Below are positions 1 through 9,098 of a DNA stretch of 64,000 bases, piece after piece (the first letter of the stretch is position 1; each line of letters starts with the position of its first letter). A program made the position numbers and the translations under genes. Under the pieces are notes generated by a model. It saw nothing but the letters and a program-made list of their open reading frames with translations. It searched no databases and had not been told where the DNA came from. The stretch comes from Prauserella isguenensis (GTDB lineage Bacteria; Actinomycetota; Actinomycetes; Mycobacteriales; Pseudonocardiaceae): the NCBI RefSeq assembly GCF_014191605.1, contig NZ_JACHWU010000001.1:1116001-1180000 (forward strand), given 5' to 3'.

Positions 1-178
1 ACACGGTGGGCACGGTCTCGTTGCCGCCCGCGGCCGCGCGTACGCGTTCGACGGCACCCTGCTCCTCCCAGATGTTGATCTTGCGGACGGGCAGGTCGGT
101 CGCGTCCAGCTGGGCCTCGAGCATCATGCAGAACGGGCAGCCGGGTCGCCAGTAGAACTCGATCTCGTCAATCGCCAC
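1..178 (-). CDS. Glutaredoxin/mycoredoxin-like thiol protein, 3' end cut by the window
   Basis: The minus-strand frame starts at a GTG and runs off the left edge, so about 59 residues are visible. It begins V-A-I-D-E-I-E-F-Y-W-R-P-G-C-P-F-C-M-M and carries a C-P-F-C dithiol site at residues 14-17 right after the first beta strand, as in the thioredoxin-fold glutaredoxins. A cis-proline region (N-E-T-V-P-T-V) follows near residue 55, also as expected. Such proteins reduce mixed disulfides in the cytoplasm, with mycothiol in actinobacteria. The gene is divergent from the ArsR-type gene at 302, sharing a spacer of about 120 bases. The family is clear, the exact subtype (mycoredoxin or NrdH-like) is not, because the C-terminus is missing. 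Confidence 0.75.
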   Translation of the reverse strand, partial: MAIDEIEFYWRPGCPFCMMLEAQLDATDLPVRKINIWEEQGAVERVRAAAGGNETVPTV

Positions 179-231
179 GTCTCCGACGGTACGTCGCTCC
201 TCCGGGAAGTCGGTCGGTGATGTGACGCAGA

Positions 232-261
232 TTGACAGGAAACCGAACGGCTGCCTATCGT
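232..261 (+). promoter_or_regulatory. Sigma-70-type promoter for the ArsR/SRPBCC gene
   Basis: A consensus TTGACA at 232-237 is followed after 18 bases by TATCGT at 256-261. Transcription would start near 268, leaving a leader of about 34 bases before the ATG at 302. The match to the housekeeping consensus is unusually good for this GC-rich window. Confidence 0.6.
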
Positions 262-301
262 AAAAGGGCAGTCGATTGGTTGCGTATTGGGACGGGGGCG
301 G

Positions 302-1105
302 ATGGACGAGGTCTTCAAGGCGCTGGCCGATCCGGGGCGGCGCCGACTGCTGGACAGTCTCAACGCCCGCAACGGGCAGCCGTTGCGGGAGCTGTGCGCG
401 CAGCTGGACATGACTCGCCAGTCGGTGAGCAAACACCTCGCCGTGCTGGAGGAGGCGAATCTCGTGACCACGGTTCGCCGGGGCCGGGAGAAGCTGCACT
501 ACCTCAACGCCGAGCCCATCCATGCGATCTCGGATCGCTGGATCCACACCTACGACCGCAGGCGGGTCGCAGCGCTCGCCGACCTCAAACAGGCACTGGA
601 GGCACCGATGGGCGAACCCGCGTTCGTGTACACGACCTACATCAGGACCACGCCGGAGAAGCTGTGGCAGGCGCTCACCGACCCCGCGTTCACGCGCAGC
701 TACTGGGGTGTGGAGTTCGAGACGGACTGGCGGCCCGGCTCGCCCATGGTGTGGCTGGAGGGCGGGAACCGTATCGAGGACCCGGAGCAGCGGGTCGTCG
801 AGGCTGAGCCGTACCGGCGACTGTCGTACACCTGGCACACCCCCACCGCGGAGTGGGCCGCTTCCGCAGGGCTCGACGGCGACGTCCTCGACGCGCTGGC
901 CGCCGAGTCGCGGTCGACCGTGACGTTCGAGATCGAGCCGCAGGGCGACGCCGGCGGGAACGGCGAGAAGGTACGGCTCACCGTCACGCACGACGGGTTC
1001 CCCGACGGCAGCACGATGCGCCGGATGGTGTCGCAGGGGTGGCCGGAGCTCGTGGCCGACCTGAAGACCGTGCTCGAGACCGGCGCGGTCGTTCCCGCGA
1101 CGTGA
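302..1105 (+). CDS. ArsR-family HTH regulator fused to an SRPBCC (AHSA1-like) domain
   Basis: The 267-residue protein has two parts. Residues 1-100 are a winged helix of the ArsR type (start M-D-E-V-F-K-A-L-A-D-P-G-R-R, then D-M-T-R-Q-S-V-S-K-H-L as recognition helix). Residues about 105-265 look like an AHSA1/SRPBCC fold (Y-I-R-T-T-P-E-K-L-W-Q-A-L-T-D, S-Y-W-G-V). Fused proteins of this kind are common in actinobacteria and are thought to couple ligand binding in the hydrophobic SRPBCC cavity to DNA release; the ligand is unknown here. I chose the ATG at 302 rather than the in-frame TTG at 287 because the HTH begins exactly there and a purine-rich GGGACGGGGGCGG precedes it. No metal-binding ELCVCDL-type motif is seen, so metal sensing is unlikely. 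Confidence 0.85.
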   Translation: MDEVFKALADPGRRRLLDSLNARNGQPLRELCAQLDMTRQSVSKHLAVLEEANLVTTVRRGREKLHYLNAEPIHAISDRWIHTYDRRRVAALADLKQALEAPMGEPAFVYTTYIRTTPEKLWQALTDPAFTRSYWGVEFETDWRPGSPMVWLEGGNRIEDPEQRVVEAEPYRRLSYTWHTPTAEWAASAGLDGDVLDALAAESRSTVTFEIEPQGDAGGNGEKVRLTVTHDGFPDGSTMRRMVSQGWPELVADLKTVLETGAVVPAT

Positions 1106-1186
1106 CGGCGGGGAGACAGGCCTCCGATCGCGGGTCGCGTGCTCGCGGAACTTCGCCGATGCGCGCGAGTGCGGCACGCTGAACGT

Positions 1187-2311
1187 ATGGACGACGGGGC
1201 GCGGACCGGTACGGACGCGGACGGGGGCGCCGAGCTGAACGAGGTCGCGGCCGAGTTGTACGCCCTCGACCGCGACGAGTTCACACAGGCACGCAACGAG
1301 CGGGCACGTTCTGCCGGCGACCGCGAACTGGCGGCGCGGATCCGGAAACTCCGCAAGCCCACGGTCGCGGCCGCGCGGGTGAACCGGTTCGCACGGGAGC
1401 ATCCCGACCAGGTGCGGCAGCTCCGCACGCTCGGCGACGAACTGCGTTCCGCGCACGCCGAACTCGACGGCGATCGCATTCGGGAGTTGTCCCAGCGGCG
1501 GCGGGCCCTCGTCGGTGAGTCGGCCGAACTCGAGGCGTCCGGCAGCGGGGACGGGGTGTCCCGCGAGGTCCACGACACCCTCGACGCCGCCGTGACGGAC
1601 GCCGACGCGGGCGAGGCCGTCGCGCGTGGCTGTCTCGTCTCGGCCCTGCAACCCGGGGACGCGTTCGCGGCAGGCGGGCTCGCGGCCGATGTGGACGGTG
1701 GGGGAACGGCTGCACCTGTCACGCACCGCGAGGGGCGCAGTGACGACGAGGTGCCCAATGACGACCGGGCCGGCGGCGCGGAGCGGAGTCGCCGGAAGCG
1801 GTCGAGCGGACGCCGGGAACCCGCGGATGGGAGCCGGTCCGGCGGGACGGATCGGAGCGCACAGACCGGTCGGCAGGATCGGGAACACCGCGACAAGAAA
1901 CAGCAACGCCGGGAACGGAACCGCCATGGCCGGCTCCGCGAACAGGAACGGCAGGACAGCCCGGAAGGCCAGCCGGAGAAGGAACGCCGGGAACAGGAAC
2001 GGCGGGAACAGGAACGCCGCGAGGAGGAACAGCGGGAACAGCGGGAACGGGAACGCCGGGAACGGGAACGCCGCGAGGAACGACGTCGCGAGCAACGCGA
2101 GCGGCGCAGGCAACGCAACGCCGAACTGGCCGAAGCCCGGACGGCGCTCGGTGACGCCGTGACGGAACTCCGGGAGGCCGAGGCCGCCGAGGCGGAGGCG
2201 CGCCGTCGGGCCCGCGCCGCGCGCAAGGCGTTCGAAGCCGCCGACCGCCGGGTCCACGAGGCCGAGGTGGCCCTCGCCGAAGTGACCGACGCGCACCCGG
2301 ACCAGCAGTGA
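1187..2311 (+). CDS. Conserved hypothetical coiled-coil protein with Arg/Glu repeat tract
   Basis: A 374-residue hydrophilic protein starting at the ATG at 1187. The N-terminal 90 residues (A-A-E-L-Y-A-L-D-R-D-E-F-T-Q-A-R-N, then R-K-L-R-K-P-T-V-A-A) match a recurring actinobacterial hypothetical family in which L-Y-x-L-P-x-x-E-F-T precedes K-A-L-R-R-P-T-V-A-A-W. The middle is low complexity. Residues about 230-320 are a near-periodic run of R-R-E-Q-E units, DNA positions about 1900-2110, which should form a single long charged helix. The C-terminus is another coiled coil (A-E-A-A-E-A-E-A-R-R-R-A). There is no signal peptide or membrane segment. Function is unknown; the repeat tract is a likely site of length variation between strains. 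Confidence 0.75.
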   Translation: MDDGARTGTDADGGAELNEVAAELYALDRDEFTQARNERARSAGDRELAARIRKLRKPTVAAARVNRFAREHPDQVRQLRTLGDELRSAHAELDGDRIRELSQRRRALVGESAELEASGSGDGVSREVHDTLDAAVTDADAGEAVARGCLVSALQPGDAFAAGGLAADVDGGGTAAPVTHREGRSDDEVPNDDRAGGAERSRRKRSSGRREPADGSRSGGTDRSAQTGRQDREHRDKKQQRRERNRHGRLREQERQDSPEGQPEKERREQERREQERREEEQREQRERERRERERREERRREQRERRRQRNAELAEARTALGDAVTELREAEAAEAEARRRARAARKAFEAADRRVHEAEVALAEVTDAHPDQQ

Positions 2312-2370
2312 CCGGCCCGGCGTTACCCGGGTCGCCGTACAGCGGCCGACACGACGGCCCGACCGCGACG

Positions 2371-2466
2371 AACGGGCAGTGCCGAACCGAACGGGCAGTG
2401 CCGAACCGAACGGGTAGTGCCGAACCGAACGGGTAGTGCCGAACCGAACGGGCAGTGCTGCAACCG
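2371..2466 (+). repeat. Tandem 19-bp repeat, four full copies plus a degenerate fifth
   Basis: Copies begin at 2371, 2390, 2409, 2428 and 2447. The unit is AACGGGCAGTGCCGAACCG, with a C/T change in two copies (AACGGGTAG). The array lies in the 184-base spacer between the coiled-coil gene and the lipoprotein gene. 19 is not a multiple of three, so the array is not a coding repeat. Confidence 0.9.
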
Positions 2467-2495
2467 GATGGGCGTTCGGGTGCGTCCCAGTGGTC

Positions 2496-2963
2496 ATGTG
2501 GCGGATGTGGATACCCGGGCTGCTGACCGTCGTCGCCGTCGGCGGATGCGGTTCGAGCGGGCCGACCTGTACGGCGATCGGTTCACCGCCCGGCATCAGC
2601 GTTCACGGCCTGGAATCACCCGCGGGGACCGCGCCGGGCGGCACAGTCCCCACCGCTGGCACGCCCACCGCGACCGGTGACGATCCGGCGTCCGGCGACA
2701 TGACCGTCGAGGCGTGCTGGGACGGAACCTGCCGGGAGTACGAGGTGAGCCGCCATCGGTCGTCCGACCCCCGGCGAGGGTTCGCCGAGATCCGGGAACT
2801 GCCGACGGAACCGGTCCGTGTCACGCTCGTCGCCGACGGGCGACGGCTGGGCCCGGTGACCGTCGTCCCCGAGCCCGTCAGGCCCAACGGCGACGACTGC
2901 CCGGCGTTCGGTCCGGCCGCGTCGGTCACGGTCGACCGGCACGGCACCGTGCACCCGGGGTGA
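2496..2963 (+). CDS. Small secreted lipoprotein, unknown function
   Basis: A 155-residue protein. Starting from the ATG at 2496 it gives M-W-R-M-W-I-P-G-L-L-T-V-V-A-V-G-G-C, a short signal peptide with a lipobox V-G-G-C at residues 15-18. The mature part has a second and further cysteines (P-T-C, E-A-C-W-D-G-T-C, D-D-C-P) that may pair, and a Pro/Thr/Gly linker. The upstream in-frame ATG at 2436 lies inside the tandem repeat and would bury the signal peptide, so I reject it. No recognised catalytic domain. The gene is followed directly by a bidirectional terminator. Confidence 0.65.
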   Translation: MWRMWIPGLLTVVAVGGCGSSGPTCTAIGSPPGISVHGLESPAGTAPGGTVPTAGTPTATGDDPASGDMTVEACWDGTCREYEVSRHRSSDPRRGFAEIRELPTEPVRVTLVADGRRLGPVTVVPEPVRPNGDDCPAFGPAASVTVDRHGTVHPG

Positions 2964-2972
2964 CCCCCGCCG

Positions 2973-3018
2973 GGTGGTGTGGCCGGTCCGGCCCCGACAC
3001 CGGACCGGCCACACCACC
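2973..3018. terminator. Bidirectional hairpin terminator
   Basis: A perfect 19-base-pair stem: arm 2973-2991 (GGTGGTGTGGCCGGTCCGG) pairs with 3000-3018, loop of 8 bases. It sits between the converging lipoprotein gene (ends 2963) and ABC permease (ends 3082). No T tract follows, which is usual in such GC-rich genomes. Confidence 0.75.
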
Positions 3019-3081
3019 GTCGGCGACACCGGCCCCTGCTGTCGCCGACGCGGGCCCCCGACAGGCCCTGCGCGGGTGCGG

Positions 3082-4728
3082 TCAGCCGATGTCGCGCCTG
3101 CGCAACGCCGTCACGCCCATCGCGACGAGGGCCGCGGCCGTCGCCGTCAGCCACAGCAGCGGGGTCGCGGAGAACTCGGCGTGCGGCAGCTGCGGTACGT
3201 GCGCGAACGGGGAGACGTTCAGTACCGCCTGGGGCAGTTCGAGGATCGGGCCGAACATGGAGATCAGCACGAACGCCGCGGCCAGGGCCCACGCCGCCAC
3301 CGTGGCGCGCGGCACGAGCCCGAACAGCAGGACCGCGGCACCGGCCACGACCCACATCGCGGGCAGCTGGGCGAGGGTCGCGCCGAACACGCGCGGCCAC
3401 TCCCCGCCGACGTCGCCGGAACTCAACCCGTACCCGAGGCCGAGCAGCGCGCCGCACACGGCGAGTACCGCCGCCGTGCCCGCCAGCACGAACAGCAGGT
3501 GCCCGCCGAGCCAGCGCAGCCGTCCGACACCGGTCGTGAGCAGCGGTTCGACGCGCAGCGCGGTCTCCTCGTAGCGCATACGCAGGGTCGCCTGCACCGC
3601 GTACATCGAACCGATCATGGCGACCATGCCCGTGATCGAGCTCAGGAACGCGTCCTCGATGCCGCGGGCGCCACCCATCTGCTGCAGCATCCGCTTCATC
3701 TCGGCGCTGTCGCCGACGATGTCGCCCACGCCGGAGGCGAGCGTGCCGAACAGCATGCCCATGACGCCGAAGCCGACGATCCAGCCGATCAATGCGCCGC
3801 GGTGCAACCGCCACGACAACGCCAGCGACGTCCGCAGGCCCGCCCCGGCGGTCGCGCGTCCCGGCCTGCCCGGGATGAGACTCATGCCGACGTCCCGACG
3901 CGGCAGCAGCGCGTACGCCGCGGCGCACAACCCGAGCGTCGTCGCGGCAGGCAGTGCCAGCACCCACCACTCGTTCTCGGCGAACGCCCGCACCCGGTGT
4001 ACCCAGCCCACCGGCGACAGCCACGACAGCCACTCGGCGTCGGAGGTGTCGCCCGCGGCGCGCAGCAGGAACAGCACGCCGAACGTCGACCCCGCCAGCG
4101 TGTTGGCCGTACGCGAGTACTCCGCGAGCTGGGCGGTCACGGCCGCGACGCCGGTGAACACGAGCCCGCACAGCGCCACGGCCGCCCCGAACGCCACCGA
4201 ACCCGTGGCGTCCGCGCCGACCCCAGTGACCATCGCGGCCAGCAGTGCGCCCGTCGTCAGGCTGAACAGGCCTGCCGTGGTCACGCCCGCGGTCAGTGGT
4301 GCGTAGCGGCCGACCACCGCGGAGGACAGGAGCTCCTGCCGTCCGGTGTCCTCCTCCTGGCGGGTGTGCCGGGTGACGGTGAACGCCGCGATCAGCGACG
4401 TCAGCAGCGCCGCGATCGTGCCGAACCGCCAGGCCGTGAACCCGCCCGCGGTCTCCAGGTCGTAGGCCGGGCCGAACATGATGGCGAACGACGGATTGGC
4501 CGCCACGCTCGCGGTCAGTCCCGCGCGTTCGGCCGGGTTCGGGTACAGCGCCTCGAACGCACTCGCGCCCGACGCCGCGAGGAACGCGATCACCAGCGCC
4601 CACACGGGCAGCACGATCCGGTCGCGCCGCAGCGCCAGGCGGACCAGGTGCCCCGTGCCCGCGAGCGCGCCCGCCGTGCGTGACGGCTTCTCGTGCGTGG
4701 CGGGGACGTGGGTGACGTTCGCGGTCAT
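3082..4728 (-). CDS. ABC exporter permease (polyketide/antibiotic exporter type)
   Basis: A 548-residue membrane protein with about twelve hydrophobic segments in two halves, matching the large ABC-2 permeases annotated in actinobacteria as exporters of polyketide antibiotics. After a short cytoplasmic start the first span is [14 protein letters not shown]; the second half begins near residue 295 ([15 protein letters not shown]). It overlaps the upstream ATPase gene by four bases (ATGA), so the two are translationally coupled and form one transporter. The substrate is not evident; the neighbouring GbsR/MarR regulator suggests export of a small toxic or signalling molecule. Confidence 0.85.
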   Translation of the reverse strand: MTANVTHVPATHEKPSRTAGALAGTGHLVRLALRRDRIVLPVWALVIAFLAASGASAFEALYPNPAERAGLTASVAANPSFAIMFGPAYDLETAGGFTAWRFGTIAALLTSLIAAFTVTRHTRQEEDTGRQELLSSAVVGRYAPLTAGVTTAGLFSLTTGALLAAMVTGVGADATGSVAFGAAVALCGLVFTGVAAVTAQLAEYSRTANTLAGSTFGVLFLLRAAGDTSDAEWLSWLSPVGWVHRVRAFAENEWWVLALPAATTLGLCAAAYALLPRRDVGMSLIPGRPGRATAGAGLRTSLALSWRLHRGALIGWIVGFGVMGMLFGTLASGVGDIVGDSAEMKRMLQQMGGARGIEDAFLSSITGMVAMIGSMYAVQATLRMRYEETALRVEPLLTTGVGRLRWLGGHLLFVLAGTAAVLAVCGALLGLGYGLSSGDVGGEWPRVFGATLAQLPAMWVVAGAAVLLFGLVPRATVAAWALAAAFVLISMFGPILELPQAVLNVSPFAHVPQLPHAEFSATPLLWLTATAAALVAMGVTALRRRDIG

Positions 4729-5717
4729 GGCGCCGTCCTCGTTTTCTCCTCACGTCCCGCCGTTTCGGCACGTTCTGCCTCGGTGGCGGGCAGCTCGTCG
4801 GTGTAGTGCCGCAGGAACAGCTCCTCGAGGGTCGGCGGCGTGCTCGTCAGGCTGCGCACGCCGATGTCGGTGAGCCGCCGCAGGGCCTCGTCCAGCGAGT
4901 CGGTGTCCACGTCGAAACGGACGGTGTTGCCGTCGACTCGCAGGTCGTGGACGTGCGGCAGGGTCGCCAGGCCGTTCGGGTGGCCCGCCAGCTCGGCGGA
5001 GATGGACGTCCGCGTGAGGTGCCGTAGGTCGTCGAGGGTGCCGGTCTCTACGGTGCGGCCCGCGCGGATGATGCTCACGCGGTCGCACAGCGCTTCCACC
5101 TCGGCGAGGATGTGGCTGGACAGCAGCACCGTCCTGCCCTCGCCGCGTACCTCCCGGATCGTCTCCTGGAACGCGGCCTCCATCAGCGGGTCGAGCCCGG
5201 ACGTCGGTTCGTCGAGGATCAGTAGTTCGACGTCCGAGGCCAACCCGGCGACGAGCGCGACCTTCTGCCGGTTGCCCTTCGAGTAGGTGCGGCCCTTCTT
5301 CGTCGGGTCCAGTTCGAACCGCTCGATCAGCTCGGCGCGCCTGCGCTTGTCCAGACCGCCGCGCAACCTGCCGAGCAGGTCGATGACCTCGCCGCCCGAG
5401 AGATTGGGCCAGAGGTTCACGTCACCGGGCACGTAGGCGAGCCTGCGGTGCAGCGTGGCCGCCTGCCGCCACGGATCGCCGTCGAGGAGCCGGACGTCGC
5501 CGCCGTCCGCGCGCAACAGGCCGAGTAAGACGCGGATGGTGGTCGATTTACCGGAGCCGTTGGGACCCAGGAAGCCGTGCACCTCGCCGGTCTCGACGTG
5601 CAGGTCGAGCCCGTCGAGGGCCGTGGTGCGGCCGAACGTCTTGCGCAGTCCGGCGACGCCGATCGCCTCGTGGGCGGTCGCGCCGCTCGGGGCGGAGCTC
5701 ACGGCGTTGTGTGTCAT
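4725..5717 (-). CDS. ABC transporter ATP-binding protein, exporter class
   Basis: A 330-residue ATPase. Walker [10 protein letters not shown] is at residues 51-59. The signature region Y-S-K-G-N-R-Q-K-V is near 145-153, a degenerate form of LSGGQ seen in this exporter subgroup. Walker B L-L-I-L-D-E-P-T is at 165-172. Residues past about 235 form the extra C-terminal domain typical of DrrA/CcmA-like proteins. It partners the permease encoded next. The start at 5717 lies 20 bases from a perfect palindrome (5738-5753), placing this operon under control of the divergent regulator. Confidence 0.9.
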   Translation of the reverse strand: MTHNAVSSAPSGATAHEAIGVAGLRKTFGRTTALDGLDLHVETGEVHGFLGPNGSGKSTTIRVLLGLLRADGGDVRLLDGDPWRQAATLHRRLAYVPGDVNLWPNLSGGEVIDLLGRLRGGLDKRRRAELIERFELDPTKKGRTYSKGNRQKVALVAGLASDVELLILDEPTSGLDPLMEAAFQETIREVRGEGRTVLLSSHILAEVEALCDRVSIIRAGRTVETGTLDDLRHLTRTSISAELAGHPNGLATLPHVHDLRVDGNTVRFDVDTDSLDEALRRLTDIGVRSLTSTPPTLEELFLRHYTDELPATEAERAETAGREEKTRTAP

Positions 5718-5737
5718 GCGCTCGAAGGTACACTTGT

Positions 5738-5753
5738 TTCACAAAGTTGTGAA
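5738..5753. promoter_or_regulatory. Palindromic operator between the ABC exporter and its GbsR/MarR regulator
   Basis: TTCACAA-AG-TTGTGAA, 7-base arms that are perfect inverted repeats with a 2-base spacer. It is the most AT-rich stretch of the divergent spacer 5718-5834 and covers the expected promoter positions for both genes, as expected of a MarR-family autoregulatory operator. Confidence 0.65.
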
Positions 5754-5834
5754 TACTGAAAAATTCATGATCGATGTGAAGACCTGGAACGCGCGCCGTG
5801 TGGTTCCCCGATCCACGTGAGGGAGGATGTGCCC

Positions 5835-6440
5835 GTGGTCGACGAGTCAATCGGACAGCAGGACGCCCACGCCCGTGACGAGAACACCCGCGACGAGGTG
5901 ACCGAACCCGGCGGGACGGGTGCCCGTGACGAGACGCAGCCGGGTGGTCGCGACCCGGGGGTTCGTGATCCGGGGGTTCGTGACGAGGAGGCCGTCGCGA
6001 AGTACGTCGAGAGCCTCGGGCTGACGCTCAACAACATCGGCCTTCCCCGCATGCCCGCGCGTGTGTTCGCCGCCCTGACGACGTCCGACAGCGGGGAGAT
6101 GACGGCGGCCGAGGTCGCGGAGGCGCTGTCGGTCAGCCCCGCCGCGGTCTCGGGCGCCGTCAAGTACCTCGAGCAGACCGGGCTCATCGCCAAGGAGCGG
6201 GCACCGGGGGCGCGCCGCGACCACTACCGCGTGTTCGACGACTTCTGGTTCGCCTCGATGCTCAAGCGGGAGCGCATGCTCGAGATGTGGCGCGATGCGA
6301 CACGCGAGGGCGTACAGGCGGTCGGGCCCGACACCCCGGCGGGCGTGCGGCTGTCCAACATGGCCGACTTCCTCGACTACCTGGTGGTGGAGATCCCGAA
6401 GCTGTTCGCGCGCTGGGAGTCCATGAACGCCGACCGGTGA
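5835..6440 (+). CDS. GbsR/MarR-family transcriptional regulator
   Basis: A 201-residue regulator with a winged helix at residues about 65-140: D-S-G-E-M-T-A-A-E-V-A-E-A-L, then V-S-P-A-A-V-S-G-A-V-K-Y-L as recognition helix and an R-R-D-H-Y wing. The first 55 residues are an acidic, disordered tail that includes a duplicated D-P-G-V-R from a 15-base direct repeat near 5955-5984. I chose the GTG at 5835 because GGGAGGA at 5821-5827 is correctly spaced; GTGs at 5817 and 5829 are in frame but lie on or before that site. This regulator family is regularly found divergent from exactly this type of ABC exporter, and the palindrome between them is the probable binding site. Confidence 0.85.
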   Translation: MVDESIGQQDAHARDENTRDEVTEPGGTGARDETQPGGRDPGVRDPGVRDEEAVAKYVESLGLTLNNIGLPRMPARVFAALTTSDSGEMTAAEVAEALSVSPAAVSGAVKYLEQTGLIAKERAPGARRDHYRVFDDFWFASMLKRERMLEMWRDATREGVQAVGPDTPAGVRLSNMADFLDYLVVEIPKLFARWESMNADR

Positions 6441-6675
6441 GCGGTGGTGCCGCACCGCGTCGAGCCGCGCAGCGGTCGGCGAAATCGGCTCGTCGTGAGA
6501 TGGAACCGCAGGGCGGTGCAGTCGGTCGGAGGCAGTGTCGCCCGCCCGCGGTCGCCCGCGCGCGGACACGGCTGGCCGGCTGTCAGGTGACACGTATTGG
6601 GGGTGTCGGCCATCCGTTCCGCGGGAATCGGTTCGGACCGGGTGGGCTGGTGGGCTGCTGGTCCGGACCACCGAG

Positions 6676-6729
6676 CGCGCGAGGCGGGTGCGGTTCGCAC
6701 AGTGGGGTGGACCGCACCCGCCTCGCGCG
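6676..6729. other. Long perfect stem-loop in a 416-base gene-free spacer
   Basis: The spacer 6441-6856 contains no supported gene. Its one clear structure is a 19-base-pair perfect stem, arm 6676-6694 (CGCGCGAGGCGGGTGCGGT) with 6711-6729, and a 16-base loop. It lies 236 bases past the regulator stop and 128 bases before the FUSC gene. It could be a terminator, but the distance is long for one and there is no T tract. Confidence 0.6.
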
Positions 6730-6856
6730 TGCAGCCGACGTTCCGTGCCAAGCCGACGTGGGAACGAGTGCTGCGCGCGCCACGTGATCGTCGTGTTGAT
6801 CATCTCGCCCCTGCGGGCGCTACTCGGGAGCGGCGGTGCCGGGTCAAGATGGTGGG

Positions 6857-8821
6857 GTGAGCCCGCCCCGTGCCGACCTGCCCGCCCCGCGCTGGCTCGC
6901 ACACCTGTTGCGGACCAACCCGGCACCGGTTCCGTGGAGCGGGGCCGCACGTGCGGCCGTGGCGTTCTCGGTGCCGATCGCCGTCGGCTATCTGCTCGGC
7001 GCGCCCGCCATCGGTGCGCTGGTGTCCGCGGGTGTACTGCCGGTGGTCACCGGCGACGTGGCGGGCCCGTACCGATACCGCGCGACCCGCCTCGGCGGCA
7101 CCGTGCTGGCCGCGATCGCCGGGTTCGGGATCGGACTCGTCACGGGTGCCGACCCGTGGCTGTCGCACCCGACGGTCGTCGCGGTCGCGGCCGTGTCGGC
7201 ACTGATCAGCGCGGGCGGCAACAACGCGTCGTTCGCCGCGCTGCAGCTGTTCGTGTTCGTCACGCTCGGCACCGGCCAGGCCGCGGCGGGCACGGACATC
7301 CGCGTCGCGATGCTGTGCGTCGTCACCGGCGGGCTCTGGGGACTGCTCGTCGCGCTGTCCGGCTGGCCGGTGCACGGGACGTCGCCGGAACGCAAAGCGG
7401 TCGCGCAGGTCTACATCGAGCTGGCGGCGATGCACTCCGCGCCCGACGACGCGACAGCCCTCACCTCGCGCACCCAGCTGACGACCGCGATGAACACCGC
7501 CTACGACCGGTTGCTCACCGCGCGGTCGTGGCTGTCCGGCCGTGACGCGACCTACCGCAGGCTGCTGAACCTGCTGTCGGCGACGACCCCGGCCGTCGAG
7601 GCGTCCGTCGCGATGGTAAACGCGGGCGAGCGTGCGCCACGCGAGGTCATCGCGCACTTCACCGACCTCGCCACGGCCGTGCTGGCCGACATGCCGCTGC
7701 CCGAACCTCCCGAACCGCACGCCCGGCCCGGGGTGGGTGACGACCTCGAACCCGCCGATTCGCCCGCGGCGGCGCTGTACCACGCGCTGACGAGGATCGA
7801 CACCGAACAGGAACGGCGCCGCCGCGACCGGGTGCCGTGGCGGACGAAGCTGGGCGAGTGGCTGGACTCGCTCACGTCCGGCCCCCTCACGTGGTTCGCG
7901 GCGGCCAGGCTGACGCTGTGCGTGGCGCTCGCCGAGCTGGCGCGGCTGATCGTGCCGCTCGACAACTCGTACTGGATCACGCTCACCGTCGGGCTGGTGC
8001 TGAAGCCCGACTTCGGATCGGTGTTCGGCCGGGCGGTGCTGCGCGGCGTGGGCACGGTCGTCGGCGTGGGCATCGGGGCCGCGATCCTCGGCTTCGGTGC
8101 CGACGAGCACGGCGTCGTGCTCGCCCTGCTCGTGGCGCTCATGGGCGCGGGCGTCGCCATCGGCAAGGTCCGCAACTACGGCATCCTCAGCGCGTTCGTG
8201 ACGCCGCTGATCATCCTGCAGATGGACCTCACGATCGGCGGCGACTGGGGCGTCGTGGTCGCCCGGCTCGCCGATACCGTCGCGGGTTGCGTGATCGTGC
8301 TCGTCTTCGGCTACCTGCTGTGGCCGGGCAGCATGCGTCCCCGCGTCGGAGGTCGGCTCGCGGACGTCGCCGACACCGTCGCCCGGTACGTCGAGGTCAG
8401 CCTCGGGCCGCCGGGCGAGGACCGGATGGAGCGCTCCCGCTGCAGACGGCGCGCCTACCGCGGGCTGTCCGACCTGCGGACGGCGTTCCAGCAGCTCGTC
8501 GTCGAACCGTCACAGGCAGGAAGGCAGGCCGCGGCGTGGTGGCCCGCGATCGTGGCGTTGGAGCAGGTCACCGATGCCGCCACGGCCGTCGTCGTGACGA
8601 TCTCGCACGGCGGCGAACGGCCCGCGGAGTCCGACGTCCGCCTCGTGACCGCGGCGCTCGGTGAGCTGGCGTCCGCCGTCCGGCAGGCGCGGGACCCCGG
8701 CGACGTCGAGCTGCCCGATACCGACCAGCTCACGGGCGTCACCGACCAGCTCGCCGCGGCCTTCGACGCTGTGCGCGGGCCGGATCCGTCACGGCCGCGG
8801 TTCCGGTTCCGGCGGCGGTGA
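6857..8821 (+). CDS. FUSC-family membrane protein (aromatic acid exporter-like)
   Basis: A 654-residue protein with two matched membrane blocks, residues about 25-160 and 340-470, each followed by a helical cytoplasmic domain. This is the repeated layout of the fusaric acid resistance/AaeB-like (FUSC) superfamily. The second block carries the typical W-I-T-L-T-V-G-L-V-L-K-P-D-F-G-S-V-F motif. Members export aromatic acids or contribute to envelope stress resistance; the substrate here is unknown. I chose the GTG at 6857, with GGTGGGG just upstream, over the in-frame GTG at 6836. It is transcribed alone. Confidence 0.85.
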   Translation: MSPPRADLPAPRWLAHLLRTNPAPVPWSGAARAAVAFSVPIAVGYLLGAPAIGALVSAGVLPVVTGDVAGPYRYRATRLGGTVLAAIAGFGIGLVTGADPWLSHPTVVAVAAVSALISAGGNNASFAALQLFVFVTLGTGQAAAGTDIRVAMLCVVTGGLWGLLVALSGWPVHGTSPERKAVAQVYIELAAMHSAPDDATALTSRTQLTTAMNTAYDRLLTARSWLSGRDATYRRLLNLLSATTPAVEASVAMVNAGERAPREVIAHFTDLATAVLADMPLPEPPEPHARPGVGDDLEPADSPAAALYHALTRIDTEQERRRRDRVPWRTKLGEWLDSLTSGPLTWFAAARLTLCVALAELARLIVPLDNSYWITLTVGLVLKPDFGSVFGRAVLRGVGTVVGVGIGAAILGFGADEHGVVLALLVALMGAGVAIGKVRNYGILSAFVTPLIILQMDLTIGGDWGVVVARLADTVAGCVIVLVFGYLLWPGSMRPRVGGRLADVADTVARYVEVSLGPPGEDRMERSRCRRRAYRGLSDLRTAFQQLVVEPSQAGRQAAAWWPAIVALEQVTDAATAVVVTISHGGERPAESDVRLVTAALGELASAVRQARDPGDVELPDTDQLTGVTDQLAAAFDAVRGPDPSRPRFRFRRR

Positions 8822-9098
8822 CCGGTGCGGGCCCGGCGGTGCTGCACGGCCGGTGGCCGCGGGATGTGCGGGCCGCGAGTCCCGCGGCGTCGTGGCCGCT
8901 CCGGTCGGGTGAATCACCGGGGCCACCCGCTTCGCCGCGGTGTCGTCGGCGTTCGGGGCGAATCGCCGGGTTTTCCGGAGTTTCCGCCGGTGAGCGGCGC
9001 GGAGTCCGCGGCATTCCGCTGTGACACGCTCGGGTCTTTTCGCGCGACACCCCCGCCAGCATTTGCGCTCGGGCCGTCGATGCTGGTGGATTGGGCAC

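Noticed and set aside
3082-5717. Antibiotic biosynthesis cluster around the polyketide-type exporter
   Set aside because: No synthase, tailoring enzyme or scaffold gene lies nearby; the family name is historical.
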